64,000 nucleotides of DNA, from contig CAVRLX010000022.1 of NCBI GenBank assembly GCA_963721725.1, positions 124,001 to 188,000 on the forward strand, given 5' to 3'. The DNA comes from RI-153 sp963721725 (GTDB taxonomy: Bacteria > Chloroflexota > Anaerolineae > Caldilineales > Caldilineaceae). Positions 10,385 through 20,602 of this stretch are shown in pieces. How positions within the stretch are numbered: the stretch's first letter is position 1; every line of letters begins with the position of its first letter. The notes under the pieces were generated by a model, which saw only the letters and a list, made by a program, of their open reading frames with translations, did not search any database and was not told where the DNA came from. Made by a program: the position numbers and the translations under genes.

Positions 10385-13144
10385 TCACCTCCGACACTGT
10401 GGACAGCTGGTGTTATCACTGAGCAATGAATCAATGGTCTCCGAGGCCACTGTCGCCGTGGTGACCAGCGTGCCAATCAACGCCGGGTCAATCCGCACGG
10501 GCATGGTTACTACCAGCGTCGTGTTGGGTCTGAGGTTGCCCAGCGTACACACCACAGGCGTGGTTGCTGTGCAACTGCCTAGATTACTGGTTAATCCATC
10601 GGCCTGAAGTTCAGTGCTGACGGGCAAGGTCTGGCTCAGTTGCACGCCCGAAGCCAGCGACGGCCCGGCATTGATGGCCGTGACTACATAGGTGATGACC
10701 GTGCCTGCCACAGGTGTGCCAATGCGCTGGATGCCTAGGATACCCATCTCTGCGCTGCGGATTACCGTGGCCGAGCGGCTGGCACTGTTGTTGCTGCTAT
10801 TGCGATCTGCGTTTAATTCACCTGCCGAACGCACGGCGGCTTGATAGGTAATCGAACCACTATAGGCAGGACTAATGATCCCGCTCACTGCGATCTCCAC
10901 CACGCCGTTGCGGGGCAATGTGCCCAAAGCCACGGTAAAACTGCCGCTGTTGACCACGCCAAATGTACACGGCGCACGGCTACACGCCCCCATTGGTCGC
11001 CCGTTACCGTCTACCTTGGCGGTCACTTGGACAGGTAAAGTGTTGGTGACCACAATGCTATCGGCCGTGGACGGACCAAGATTGGTGATAATCAGGGTGT
11101 GGGTAATGCTGCTGCCTGCCGCCACCAAAGATTTGCCCAGGCGCAGACCCACCGTCAGATCAAAGGTGGTGTTGATGCTGTTGGACTGGGTGGCGTTGTT
11201 GTTGGCAAGGGTTGGGTCCAGCGTAGATGAGCTGACCTGGGCCGTGGTTTCCACACGTTTTTCGGTGGGCTGCGCCACCCGTGCCACAATTTGTGTGGTC
11301 AGACGTTGACCGGGGGGGACTGTGCCCAAATGACAGGCAAGCACGTTGCCGTTGGCGGACCCGACACAGGCGGCGCGGTCGCTGCGAATATAAAATAGCT
11401 CGGCGGGCAGCGTGTGCGACAGCACCACAGCGCGCGCCACCGATGGCCCGGCATTGTGGATGGAGAGCGTGTAGGTCATCTCTTCCGTTTCCAGCGCCGT
11501 GTCTGGAATCACAGAATCGAAGCGCACAGAAAGCTCGGCGCGCGGCATAATCGTCGTGCTTATCGCGCGCGTATTGTTGGCCGGAACCGGATCAGAGACG
11601 CTGGCCGAGGAGGTAACCACCGAAAAATTGCGACCTCCACTCAGATCCGCAGTCACGGCCACGGGCAACGTAAAGGCGCGGGTTTCGTGGATACCTAACT
11701 CTGCAATCGGGCAGACGACAGTTTGTTCTGTCTGTGTACAGCCACCGGCTGGGCTAACCGCACCCAGCGTAAACCCACTGGGCAACGTGGCGCGCAGATC
11801 TACATTGGTTGCCACCGACGTGCCCTGGTTGGTGACTTGCCAGCGATACGTGGTGCTTTCGCCCGCCACTACCGTGGGCGGGGCATTTACTGTCAGCGCC
11901 AAATCGGCAATTGCACAGTTTGCTACGGCAATGCTGCTATTATCCTCATAGGCGATTACAGTGCCACTGCGGCTAATGGTGGGATTGCTGCGGACGCGGT
12001 CGGCAATATTACTGGAAATCTGACGTTCCACCCCCACGCCCACATCATAGAGGATGATGTTGTTCTGGTTGGCGTTGGTGCGCACATAGACAATTCGGTT
12101 GCCATTGCGGTTAATCGCCGGCTGTGTGTTGGCGCCGGCACTGCTAATCTGTTGGAATGTGCCAGGCTGGGCGGGGCGCGCCAAAAAGACCTGTGCGCCG
12201 GACAGCACTGTTCCCCCGCCCAGCGCTTGATCCGAAGTCAGAGCGATGACGCTGCCGTCGCTGTTGATCACAGCGTTGCTGTTGTTGCCCACGGCAGTTT
12301 GGGTAATCGCCTTTCCGGTTTTCCCCGCAACGCTGTAGAGGTAAACTTCTCGGTTTCCATCTTTGTTGGAAGAATAGACTACCCAACGACCATCACCGCT
12401 GATCTGCGGTTCTTCATTGCTGATGCCCAACTGACTATCGGTGATCTGCCGGAAGCGCTCGGCTCCTTGCTGGGAGAGATCGGCAACGTAAATTTCCAAA
12501 TTGCGGCTGGCGTCATCCACCACTTTGCTGGGATCTAACCCACTGTCGGAGATAAAGGTGATCAGATTGCCGTCGTTGCTCACCGATGGAAAGAGATTGG
12601 AACCGCGCGTGGTCTGGGTAATTTGGCTCAGCGTATTGGCGACGGTATCGTAGCGAAAGATCTCAAAGTTGCCATCGCTGTTCTGGTTGATGCCCTGGGG
12701 ATTACGATCCGAGAAAAAGACAACATAGCGGCCACTCTCGCTCAGCGCTGGCGAGAGATTGAACCCACCCAGGATACTGCCTGTGCTTGTGGTTAACTGG
12801 GTAAACTGGCGTCCGACCAGCGGGCTGGTTGGATTGATCTGGACGCGGAAAATCTCAATATTGCCATCCTGATTGTTGGCCCCGGCAAAGTTCCCTGTGG
12901 ACCAGAAGATAATCTGATTGCCATCTTCGCTCAGTGTCGGTTCTGCGCTAAAGAAGATGTCGTTCTCGGTGCGCGGCAACACATCCACCGCATCTTGGCA
13001 GATGATCACCGGCTCTTGGGCGGCGGCGGGCGTTGCTCCCCACAGCGAGGCGATCACCGCCAAACAAAGAAACAGCCACACTGCCCAGCGCGCGCGTCTG
13101 CTCAATATCATCTGGCGCTTGCACACCATTGCCCCTTGTTCCAT
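10385..13144 (-). CDS. N-terminal part of giant surface protein: signal peptide, TolB-like propeller, DUF11 repeats
   Basis: The start chosen is the ATG overlapping the upstream stop codon (TAATG), which predicts translational coupling. An N-terminal hydrophobic signal (AVWLFLCLAVIASLWG, then PAAAQ) indicates export. Residues of about 40-390 form a TolB/PD40-type beta-propeller with repeated blades such as PTLSEDGNQIIFWSTG, PSVSNDGNLITFISDSG and PQISGDGRWVVYSSNKDG. DUF11 modules follow from about 400 (WQVTNQGTSVATNVDL, LIITNLGPSTADSIVVTN). The ORF ends at a TGA at 10385-10387, but the same frame continues for about 60 codons with DUF11-like sequence, so the stop looks premature. The protein is probably secreted and surface-located; the function is not known. 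Confidence 0.75.
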   Translation of the reverse strand: MEQGAMVCKRQMILSRRARWAVWLFLCLAVIASLWGATPAAAQEPVIICQDAVDVLPRTENDIFFSAEPTLSEDGNQIIFWSTGNFAGANNQDGNIEIFRVQINPTSPLVGRQFTQLTTSTGSILGGFNLSPALSESGRYVVFFSDRNPQGINQNSDGNFEIFRYDTVANTLSQITQTTRGSNLFPSVSNDGNLITFISDSGLDPSKVVDDASRNLEIYVADLSQQGAERFRQITDSQLGISNEEPQISGDGRWVVYSSNKDGNREVYLYSVAGKTGKAITQTAVGNNSNAVINSDGSVIALTSDQALGGGTVLSGAQVFLARPAQPGTFQQISSAGANTQPAINRNGNRIVYVRTNANQNNIILYDVGVGVERQISSNIADRVRSNPTISRSGTVIAYEDNSSIAVANCAIADLALTVNAPPTVVAGESTTYRWQVTNQGTSVATNVDLRATLPSGFTLGAVSPAGGCTQTEQTVVCPIAELGIHETRAFTLPVAVTADLSGGRNFSVVTSSASVSDPVPANNTRAISTTIMPRAELSVRFDSVIPDTALETEEMTYTLSIHNAGPSVARAVVLSHTLPAELFYIRSDRAACVGSANGNVLACHLGTVPPGQRLTTQIVARVAQPTEKRVETTAQVSSSTLDPTLANNNATQSNSINTTFDLTVGLRLGKSLVAAGSSITHTLIITNLGPSTADSIVVTNTLPVQVTAKVDGNGRPMGACSRAPCTFGVVNSGSFTVALGTLPRNGVVEIAVSGIISPAYSGSITYQAAVRSAGELNADRNSSNNSASRSATVIRSAEMGILGIQRIGTPVAGTVITYVVTAINAGPSLASGVQLSQTLPVSTELQADGLTSNLGSCTATTPVVCTLGNLRPNTTLVVTMPVRIDPALIGTLVTTATVASETIDSLLSDNTSCPQCRR

Positions 13145-16100
13145 TATTCGGCTCCTGCGCAAGGCGCGGTATAGAAGGTCTGGGCGCTGTCTGGCCCTTC
13201 ACCCTCAGCCCCTACGGCGCGCACTACATACGCCGCCCCGCACACAGGAAGACGATCTACCCAGGCCGTGCGGGTGGCGGGCAACTCTGCCACTTGCTCC
13301 ACTGTTTCGTCCACAAGCCGATAGAGCCGATAGGCGGAGATATTGCGTGTTGTTTCTGGCGGCTCCCAACGCATCATGAGCGCAGTTCCCACCATCACGC
13401 CGCGCACCACAGCGACCATAGGCATTGGCTCGTCCACAGGCAGGCTGCGGCTCTCGTCTGTGCGGGCGGTGGATTGCACTGTGGTGTTGTGCAAAATGAG
13501 GGGCATAAAGATCGGCGGCACGCCGCTTCCCACCACCAATTGCGATGTCGATACCTGGGCGCGGGTGGTGGGGCAGGGTTGCCCGCTGACAGTTAAAGTA
13601 ATGTTATAGGTTCCGTCGTGGGCATATTGTTTGTTCACACGCTGACCGACGGCAGTCGTGCCATCACCAAAATTCCAGGTAAAGGTAATCGAACCGCTGG
13701 CTGCCACCGATCCCACAAAACGGGTGTCGGTCTTGGGCTTGACGGAGGCACTCTCCACACGCAACTCTGGGCGGCTGGGCCACAGACAGGTCGTGGCACG
13801 TACGCGGAAGGGGGGGCTAACCGCCGCCGCATAGCCATGGCTCTGTGGACCTGTGCGCGCTGGCTGCGGCATTACAATGCGGAAGTGCGCGTTTTCGCTA
13901 ACGGCGGCATCGGCCTGGGCATTCCATACAAAGGTGACCTCTGTGCCCAGCCGGGTGGGGGTGATCAACTGCGAGGCCAAAATAGGTGTGGCTGGGGTCG
14001 CTCTCTTCCAGGTTCCGCCCCCGTTGAGGGAATATTGAAATTGCAACATATTCATGGGGAAGGGCAGCCCTGGGCTGTTCGATCCCTGTGTGCCGCGGTT
14101 GCCATTCGCATCATAGACCCGGAAGCGGATCGTCACATGCGGCTGATTGGGACCAGAGAGAATCTGGGGGGCTGAATATGCATAGGCGCTGTCTGTGCTG
14201 CCCGGGCGGCTTAGTTGAAGATAGCGCTGGTTTTGGGGCAGCGGCACGCGCGGGCCAAAGTCATCGCTCAGATGGGCGGGCATAATCAAGGTGTTAAGAT
14301 AATAGCCATTGCGTCCCAACTCGGCGGAACTGCTATTGCCCTCTTGGCTGACCGCCAGATCGAGATCGCCGTCCAGATCTACATCGCCCCAGGCCACGCC
14401 TGTGGTCTTTTGCCGCTCTGGCGAACTCCACAACCAGAAGAGTTGTGGCTCCGCATTGATGGTATTGAGGGCACGCCGGTTCACGTAGACTTGATCGGCT
14501 TCGTCATCATTGCCCACCGCCAGGTCAAGGTCGCCATCGTTGTTCCAATCACCCCAGGCCAGCGCAGTGGTTTTGCTCACGCTTTGGGTGTCCCAGAGTT
14601 TTGGCATACTCTCCATGCTGAACTGCCGACTGCCATCGGTCATGTTGCGATAGATCACGTTGGGCTGTCCATAGTTGCCCACCGCCAGATCCGGATCGCC
14701 GTCCCCGTCATAGTCGCCCCAGGCCAGCGCCCGCGTGGCATCGTTTTTATAGAGTGCGTTGGGTTGCCAACTGCTGGGCGTAAATGAGAAACTACCTGCT
14801 GTCTGCCCCATCGTGTTAATGAAAATGCGATTGGGACCGCCATCCACGCCCACGGCAAAGTCCAAATAGGAATCGTTGTTGAGATCAACCGGGGCCAGCG
14901 CACTGGCATTGTAAGTTTCGGCTGTGGACCAGAAGTTGGTTTTGAGTAGCCCAACTGTGCCCACCCCCACCCGATCATTGGGGAAGATCCGAATCGGCCC
15001 ATTCAGCGTTGCCACCGCCAGATCAAGATCGCCATCATCGTCAAAATCACCCCAAGCCAGGGCGGTGGGCCGCTGCACAATGGGGGAATCCCAGTCTGGG
15101 GTGTTAAAGTTCCCCGCCAAATAGACGGCAATCCGTTGCGCCGTGCCCACAGCAATGTCAAGGCGTCCATCATTGTCCACATCGCCCACGGCCAGCACGT
15201 GCGGGCCAAAGCCTTCCAGGGGAGCTTCGTCTTCGCGCTGGAATTCTGCAAAGCGATTGAGGAAGCGCTTGCTGGCAACTTGGGAGGGGCCGGCGGCAAA
15301 GAGCAGATCAAGATAGCCATCGCTGTTTGTATCAGCCCAGACCGGCATAGAGGCCGGTGACGCAGAGAGATCCGTGGTGGCTGGCACGCGGGTAAGCTGT
15401 GATGAAAGCATGGGGGCGAAATTGGTTAAAAAGAGACTAGGACCGTCGCGGTTGGTCAGCACCAGATCGAGATCGCCATCCAGGTCAATATCCACCCCAC
15501 GCAGCGCCCAGATCTGCCCGCTCACCGTGCCGCCGGTCATGGCTGGCAACTTGGCAAAGGTGTTGTTGGCATAGGTGTAAATCGTGGGCGAAAGGTCTCC
15601 CACAGCCAGATCGATCTGCCCGTCGCCGGTAAAATCGCCCCAATCCAGGCTGAACGGCGTGAGGAAGCGATTGGTGCGCAAGGAGATGGCGGTGGAGAAG
15701 AGACTGCCAGCCTCGTTGCGATAGATGAGCACCTGACGCAGCAGCGGGTAGGCTGCCGCCAGATCAAGATAGCCATCCCCATTGTAATCTCCCCAGGCAA
15801 AGTCATAGGGCAAGAAGGGCAGATTGCTGCCGATAATTGGCCCCAGGCTAAAGTTCCCCTTGCCATCGTTGCGGAAGACCCGTACCGAATTGGGGAAGAG
15901 TCCCAGCACCAGATCGAGATCGCTGTCGTTGTCCACATCGGCCACGCCAATCGCCGCCGTGGCCTGGCGGCTGATACAGGTGGCGGCTGCCACAAACTCA
16001 CCTTTGCCACTATTTTTATAGAGGCTCACCGGGCAGCGCGCGTTAATCGTATTGGTGCTGACCACCAGATCAACATCGCCATCCCCATCAAAATCGCCCG

Positions 16101-16458
16101 CCTCCACCCGCACCAATTGATGGGTCGAGGTAAAGCGGCCTGATTCCTGCAAGGTTGGCCCGCTTGGGCTGTAGAGGTAGTTTACGCCGGTCCCAGAAGT
16201 ATAATCGCCCACTGTCACCAGTTCTAACGATCCGTCGCCATTAAAATCGCCCCAGCGCGCCCCAAAGGTGATGCGGTTGTTGCTCCACAGCCGGCGCAAC
16301 TGCCCATCGTCGTTGCGATAGACCGTTGTCCCAGTGGACGAGGCCAAGACCAGATCCAGATCGCCGTCGCGATCATAGTCTCCCCAGATCCTGATCCAGC
16401 GTGCCGCCCCGGTCATTTGAAAACCAGTTGGGCGCAGTGGAGAGCACTGCCCCCACAC
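13144..16458 (-). CDS. FG-GAP/VCBS repeat, PKD and FN3 surface protein (main part)
   Basis: About fourteen FG-GAP (VCBS) repeats with a calcium-binding DxDxDGxxD core are visible, for example WGDFNGDGSLELVTVG, GDFDGDGDVDLVVSTN, VGDVDNDGRLDIAVGT and WGDWNNDGDLDLAVGN. A PKD domain (FTWNFGDGTTAVG) and a terminal FN3-like domain (NISAYRLYRLVDETVEQVAE) follow. The first frame-true residues are ARWIRIWGDYDRDGDLDL. The preceding residues are out of frame, because the N-terminus with its signal sequence lies in 16373-17197, one base out at a GACCGGGG stretch. The stop overlaps the next gene's start by one base. Such integrin-alpha-like propellers are typical of secreted adhesins. Confidence 0.8.
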   Translation of the reverse strand: MWGQCSPLRPTGFQMTGAARWIRIWGDYDRDGDLDLVLASSTGTTVYRNDDGQLRRLWSNNRITFGARWGDFNGDGSLELVTVGDYTSGTGVNYLYSPSGPTLQESGRFTSTHQLVRVEAGDFDGDGDVDLVVSTNTINARCPVSLYKNSGKGEFVAAATCISRQATAAIGVADVDNDSDLDLVLGLFPNSVRVFRNDGKGNFSLGPIIGSNLPFLPYDFAWGDYNGDGYLDLAAAYPLLRQVLIYRNEAGSLFSTAISLRTNRFLTPFSLDWGDFTGDGQIDLAVGDLSPTIYTYANNTFAKLPAMTGGTVSGQIWALRGVDIDLDGDLDLVLTNRDGPSLFLTNFAPMLSSQLTRVPATTDLSASPASMPVWADTNSDGYLDLLFAAGPSQVASKRFLNRFAEFQREDEAPLEGFGPHVLAVGDVDNDGRLDIAVGTAQRIAVYLAGNFNTPDWDSPIVQRPTALAWGDFDDDGDLDLAVATLNGPIRIFPNDRVGVGTVGLLKTNFWSTAETYNASALAPVDLNNDSYLDFAVGVDGGPNRIFINTMGQTAGSFSFTPSSWQPNALYKNDATRALAWGDYDGDGDPDLAVGNYGQPNVIYRNMTDGSRQFSMESMPKLWDTQSVSKTTALAWGDWNNDGDLDLAVGNDDEADQVYVNRRALNTINAEPQLFWLWSSPERQKTTGVAWGDVDLDGDLDLAVSQEGNSSSAELGRNGYYLNTLIMPAHLSDDFGPRVPLPQNQRYLQLSRPGSTDSAYAYSAPQILSGPNQPHVTIRFRVYDANGNRGTQGSNSPGLPFPMNMLQFQYSLNGGGTWKRATPATPILASQLITPTRLGTEVTFVWNAQADAAVSENAHFRIVMPQPARTGPQSHGYAAAVSPPFRVRATTCLWPSRPELRVESASVKPKTDTRFVGSVAASGSITFTWNFGDGTTAVGQRVNKQYAHDGTYNITLTVSGQPCPTTRAQVSTSQLVVGSGVPPIFMPLILHNTTVQSTARTDESRSLPVDEPMPMVAVVRGVMVGTALMMRWEPPETTRNISAYRLYRLVDETVEQVAELPATRTAWVDRLPVCGAAYVVRAVGAEGEGPDSAQTFYTAPCAGAE

Positions 16459-17197
16459 CGGGCTTTGTGCTTACACTAACCTGGGTTTGCACCTCGGCTG
16501 TGCTGGCAATGCGCTCTTCATTGTTAAGGATGTAGCTGGCGAAGGCTTGGTTTTTGATGCTGCCCTCGGACTGCCCGACCACCGTGCCATAGATATGCAG
16601 CACCATCTCTAATCCCGGCGTGAGGATGGGGACCGTCCAACTTAATTCGCGCGTTTCCGTCACCACAATCGTGCCGCCCAACGGCTCGCTGATTTGGGTT
16701 GATTCAATAATATATTGACAGTTGCGATCACAGCGGATGGACCGCAGCGCACCGCGTGGCAACACATCGCGCACGGCAATGTTGCGCAAGGTGGTTGCTG
16801 CGCTGATATTTTTGAGGGTGATGGTATACGCGATGGCCGCCCCGTTGAAGACACTCGTCGGCGCAGATTTTTCGATGGAAAGCTCCGGCGTGTTATCGCT
16901 GTTGGCGTCGGCCTCGGCCAGCGCGCGCGACAACCAACCTGGCTGTTCCGCCTCGCTGATCTCGTCGGCGTTTAGCGTTGCGGTGAATACAGACGACGCC
17001 AATAAAATGTTGCCACCGCTGACGGGTGCAGGAGGCGATGCGCCTTCTTGGGCGGTTGCCAAACTCGCCAGCGCCAGCAAAAGCGTGCCACAGAGCAAAA
17101 GTGCAAAGGCCAACAAACGGCGCTGCCGGGTGATACCGAAAACGGTATCACGCGCAGGGCTGGCTTGAGACTGCACGGGGGAAGAGTTTACAGTCAT
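16373..17197 (-). CDS. N-terminal part of the FG-GAP surface protein (signal sequence and DUF11-like domain)
   Basis: The N-terminus carries a basic patch (RQRRLLAF) and a hydrophobic segment (ALLLCGTLLLALASLATAQ) consistent with a signal peptide cleaved near TAQ-EG. A DUF11-like domain follows (AIAYTITLKNISAATTLRNI ... VRDVLPRGAL). The frame is lost after APNWFSNDRGGTLD and coding sense continues in 13144-16458 with the first FG-GAP repeat. The two ORFs together are therefore one protein of about 1350 residues. It lies about 36 bp after the FHA/Ig gene stop at 17233, consistent with one operon. The break is at a G4 run and may be a sequencing error. Confidence 0.7.
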   Translation of the reverse strand: MTVNSSPVQSQASPARDTVFGITRQRRLLAFALLLCGTLLLALASLATAQEGASPPAPVSGGNILLASSVFTATLNADEISEAEQPGWLSRALAEADANSDNTPELSIEKSAPTSVFNGAAIAYTITLKNISAATTLRNIAVRDVLPRGALRSIRCDRNCQYIIESTQISEPLGGTIVVTETRELSWTVPILTPGLEMVLHIYGTVVGQSEGSIKNQAFASYILNNEERIASTAEVQTQVSVSTKPGVGAVLSTAPNWFSNDRGGTLDQDLGRL

Positions 17198-17232
17198 GGG
17201 ATTATTAATTTCTCTGATGTAGCGTCACAGCG

Positions 17233-18003
17233 CTACGAACATAACGGGCTAAACCAACTGGTGGCACTGGGATCTGTCTCCAGCAGGTTTCCGTTGACAT
17301 CGGTATAGGTGGCAACCACAAAATAGATATAGCCACAATTCGGTTGAATGGGATCAACCCAAGTGGTGATGGTGCGTTCCAACTCGGCCACAGGCAAAAA
17401 GTTCATATCACTACTGCTGGCCCGATAGAGCCGGAAGAGACGAATGCGGTCTAGCAAGATCGAATCATAGCTCCACGTCAACTTATTTTGATTATTTTCC
17501 ACACTGCCGACAAGATTGTAGGGTGGGGGCAAATCAATCTCTCTGGCCTCAATGATCACACTTTTGCTCACCGTCACCGGGCTGCCCACGGCGTCTAGCC
17601 GCGAGGCCATGAGATTGAGCTGGCGAATCGTGCCGTCATAGCGGAAGGTGAAATCCCCACTCGTAGGCCGATCACCATAATCGACCAAAACCCCATTGTT
17701 ATCGATGGCGCGCAGTTGGACGGATGTGGCGTTGAGCGTGGCCCAGCTTAGCTTCACCTGGGACCCTACTAACACTTGATAGGTATCTCCGCCTTGAATC
17801 AGCACTTCGTCCGCCGTGGGCGGCGTGGCCCCGCTGGATGCGTTGAAGAAGCTGACTTGGGGCAGTGGCGCAGCCCGCACAAAGACCTGAGTGCTACGAG
17901 TGACAAGGGGTTTATCACCCGCCACAATCTCATACAGCGTGTTTTCCAGATGGCTGCCGCCGTAATTCCCCACTGGTGGAGACGCCACTGAGCGCTGTGC
18001 CAT
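17233..18003 (-). CDS. C-terminal Ig-like part of the FHA-TM-Ig protein (out of frame)
   Basis: This ORF carries the missing end of the protein in 17930-20602. After a one-base shift at the GTGGGGAATT stretch near 17970 the sense reads YGGSHLENTLYEIVAGDKPL, completing the Ig-like module that began with the VTLRWQVENTDKVVI strand. A second Ig-like module (YQVLVGSQVKLSWATLN) and a final FN3-like domain ending in a Cys pair (PNCGYIYFVVATY ... SPLC) follow. The apparent start MAQRSV is an out-of-frame reading of the upstream domain, so this is not an independent gene. Confidence 0.65.
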   Translation of the reverse strand: MAQRSVASPPVGNYGGSHLENTLYEIVAGDKPLVTRSTQVFVRAAPLPQVSFFNASSGATPPTADEVLIQGGDTYQVLVGSQVKLSWATLNATSVQLRAIDNNGVLVDYGDRPTSGDFTFRYDGTIRQLNLMASRLDAVGSPVTVSKSVIIEAREIDLPPPYNLVGSVENNQNKLTWSYDSILLDRIRLFRLYRASSSDMNFLPVAELERTITTWVDPIQPNCGYIYFVVATYTDVNGNLLETDPSATSWFSPLCS

Positions 18004-20602
18004 TCTCTTTGATCACCACTTTGTCGGTGTTCTCGACCTGCCAGCGCAGGGTCACTGTGTCGCCAGCGGTGATGTCCGAGTTACTCACGCTGAAAAGCGG
18101 CACTGCTGGCGTCGGCGGCGAGGTGGGAATGGGCGTAGTCGTGGGGATGGGCGTGGGGATACTCACCACAATCTCCACTTGGGCTGTGCTGCTCTGATCG
18201 CGGTTGGCTGCGGTCAGAATAAAAAAGGTCGATTTTTCTGGGGCAATCGGGATCGTCCCCGTGCGGGTCAGGCTGCTGGTCAATTGCAAATCGGGGCTAA
18301 AGATCTGCACCGAGGTCAGATCACCCTTAATCGACCAAGAAAGTGTGACCGGGCTAGGGTTGCCCAGGATAATGCTGTTGGTGTTGATCTTAAAGAACTC
18401 GATTACTGGAGCCAGCGGCAACGGCGTGCCCGTGGGCGCTGGGTTCACGAAAATCGTAATCTCGCGGAAGATAGGCGCTCCGGCGGGGTTAGACGCGCTC
18501 AATTGATACGTAGTAGTCTGGGCCGGGGTAATCTGGCGACTGCCCTCGGGGGCCAACTGCTCGCCCACATTGGAGATGGAAATCGACTCTACATTGCCCA
18601 CACGCCATTGCACATCCACAGGTTCGCCGGCGGTAATCACCACTGGACTCATATCAAAAATGAAAATTGCCGGTGTGGGCACGGGGGTTGACGTGGCAAT
18701 CAAGACCGTTACCAGGGCCTGCTTGGGCGGATCTTCATCGCCGATGGCAATCGAGGGGTTGCGCGCGCTCAGGCTGACCTGGGTGTTGCGTTCAGGCCGA
18801 ATCGTGCGGCTACCGCGCAAGGCATCGCCTGTGAGCTTTTCGGGAATGCCATCAATCGTCAAAATCGCCTCTGTGGCGTCCAGCACGCTCCAATCAATCA
18901 TCACGGGTTGGCCCAAAATGACTGTGGTTGGGTTCACCGCAAGATTCACAGTTGGCCGCACTTCCCCGACCATCACCTCGCGGCTCAGTTCTTGCTCGCC
19001 AAAGCGGGCCAGCCCCAGCCGCGAAATAAAGTTCTCTACCTTAATATCATATTCAACCACGCCTGCCGCAGGCGGAAGCGCCGTGACCACGCCCTGCGGT
19101 TCGCTGTCCACGTTCAACAGCCCCGGCCCCGTCACGTTGACACGCGAAAAAATGCTGGCGCGCCAGCTTACCTGCACCGGTTCGCCAAAGGCAACCGACG
19201 GCGGCGTCACATCAAAATCGCTAATGCGCGGGGTAAAGATGGCAATGACCAACATCAACATAAGCAGAAAAAAGAGCAGCAAGATCCATTTGCCGATGAG
19301 CGGCACAATCTTGACCTGCCCGCCCACAGTGCGCGGAAATTGCTGCCCACCCACCGGCAATACACGTACATCGTATTGGTGAATCCGGTTGCGAAAGCTA
19401 ATCAGCGGGCGTTCGTTGGCTTCCACCAGCAGCGTCACTTCCGTGGCTTCGCCGGGACCAAGCCGCAACTCTGCCTGACGGGCAAAGGTCACCGGGTGGT
19501 TGGGTAGTTGAAACTCAAAATGACAGGATCGTTCGTCGTCCTGGGCTTCCACCTGCACTTGGGTCACGGTGTTGCTGCCATTGACCACCGCAAAATAGGT
19601 CTCCCCCACCGGGTTGTTCCAGGTTAACGTCTGCCGTTTCTGGGCCAGTTCCCCCACCTGTACCTCGTAATAGGGGTTGAGGATCAGCGTGGCCCCGATT
19701 TCACTATAGCGGTCGGGATATTCCTGGGTAGTTACTTTGATGGCGAAATGGTGACGGCCGGCCAAGCTACTAGGATGGCGGGGCGGTGTAATCGTAATTG
19801 TCGCCATGCCCGATTCGGCGTCGTTCAGGTTGATCTGAGTGGGCAAGATCACCACCCAACTGGGATCAATGCCGAAGAGTTCAATCTGAAAATTTGCCAC
19901 CAGATCCCCGGCGTTGGTCACCGTCAGTGTATAGGCCGCCGTCTGGCCGACATCGACTAACTGTTCGCGTAGCAACATCTCCACCAAAATGGCGTCGTCA
20001 ATGTGATCACGCACGGGAGCCAAGAGGGGAGTGTAGAGACCGTTGCGCAGCGGCATGGGCGCGCCGGTGTTCTCTGTAGGGAGAAGGGCCGGTGGAAATT
20101 GCGCGACTGTGCTTGGCGGCACGGTCCACATCGGGGGCACAGGCGCGATACCCGGCAATGGCATTGATGACGGAAACGACGAGCGCACCGTGGGCTGTCC
20201 CGTTGGCACAGACTCATAGAGCGTTTCGGCAAGGGACGATACCGTGTGCTGCGTTGCTGTTGGGGCAACGCTGCCGTTGCGCCCCTGTAAGAGAATGAGC
20301 GTGTGCCCGCCCACTTCAATCGAATCCCAATTCTGCAAATCATGGGTGTGATCGGCGCGCAGTGGATGGCCGGCCATCTGTGTGGGGAATTCGTTTGACA
20401 GCAAAAGGAGTTGATAGGGGCGCTGGCGATGATCCACCATGAGGTGGAAAGAGGCAATGCCCGGCCCTTCCAACACCAGATCATTTTCCGGGTGGCTGCC
20501 CACATTGGTGATGCCCTTGCCCGGTTGCAGATCGTAAAACTCGATGACACCGTTGGCGGTGATAATCTCTAATTGGTCGAGGGGTGACAAAGGTGATGCC
20601 AT
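17930..20602 (-). CDS. FHA domain membrane protein with extracellular Ig-like repeats
   Basis: Residues of about 10-110 form a forkhead-associated fold (GKGITNVGSHPENDLVL ... ASFHLMVDH), which in known families binds phosphothreonine peptides. Residues of about 200-420 resemble COG1470-like Ig modules (YTLTVTNAGDLVANFQIEL). One transmembrane helix at about 430-455 (WILLLFFLLMLMLVIAIF) is followed by at least five repeated Ig-like modules, each starting with a pattern such as VILGQPVMIDWSVLDATEA or VVITAGEPVDVQWRVGN, with Pro/Thr-rich linkers (PTPIPTTTPIPT). The topology suggests a cytoplasmic sensor coupled to an external stalk. The start directly follows the VWA gene stop (20603). The C-terminus is in 17233-18003. 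Confidence 0.75.
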   Translation of the reverse strand: MASPLSPLDQLEIITANGVIEFYDLQPGKGITNVGSHPENDLVLEGPGIASFHLMVDHRQRPYQLLLLSNEFPTQMAGHPLRADHTHDLQNWDSIEVGGHTLILLQGRNGSVAPTATQHTVSSLAETLYESVPTGQPTVRSSFPSSMPLPGIAPVPPMWTVPPSTVAQFPPALLPTENTGAPMPLRNGLYTPLLAPVRDHIDDAILVEMLLREQLVDVGQTAAYTLTVTNAGDLVANFQIELFGIDPSWVVILPTQINLNDAESGMATITITPPRHPSSLAGRHHFAIKVTTQEYPDRYSEIGATLILNPYYEVQVGELAQKRQTLTWNNPVGETYFAVVNGSNTVTQVQVEAQDDERSCHFEFQLPNHPVTFARQAELRLGPGEATEVTLLVEANERPLISFRNRIHQYDVRVLPVGGQQFPRTVGGQVKIVPLIGKWILLLFFLLMLMLVIAIFTPRISDFDVTPPSVAFGEPVQVSWRASIFSRVNVTGPGLLNVDSEPQGVVTALPPAAGVVEYDIKVENFISRLGLARFGEQELSREVMVGEVRPTVNLAVNPTTVILGQPVMIDWSVLDATEAILTIDGIPEKLTGDALRGSRTIRPERNTQVSLSARNPSIAIGDEDPPKQALVTVLIATSTPVPTPAIFIFDMSPVVITAGEPVDVQWRVGNVESISISNVGEQLAPEGSRQITPAQTTTYQLSASNPAGAPIFREITIFVNPAPTGTPLPLAPVIEFFKINTNSIILGNPSPVTLSWSIKGDLTSVQIFSPDLQLTSSLTRTGTIPIAPEKSTFFILTAANRDQSSTAQVEIVVSIPTPIPTTTPIPTSPPTPAVPLFSVSNSDITAGDTVTLRWQVENTDKVVIKENGTALSGVSTSGELRRQPSGKHAV

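Noticed and set aside
10385..10387. TGA as selenocysteine or readthrough site
   Set aside because: There is no SECIS-like structure or redox motif. The surrounding gene has several frame breaks, so a sequence error or decay is more likely.
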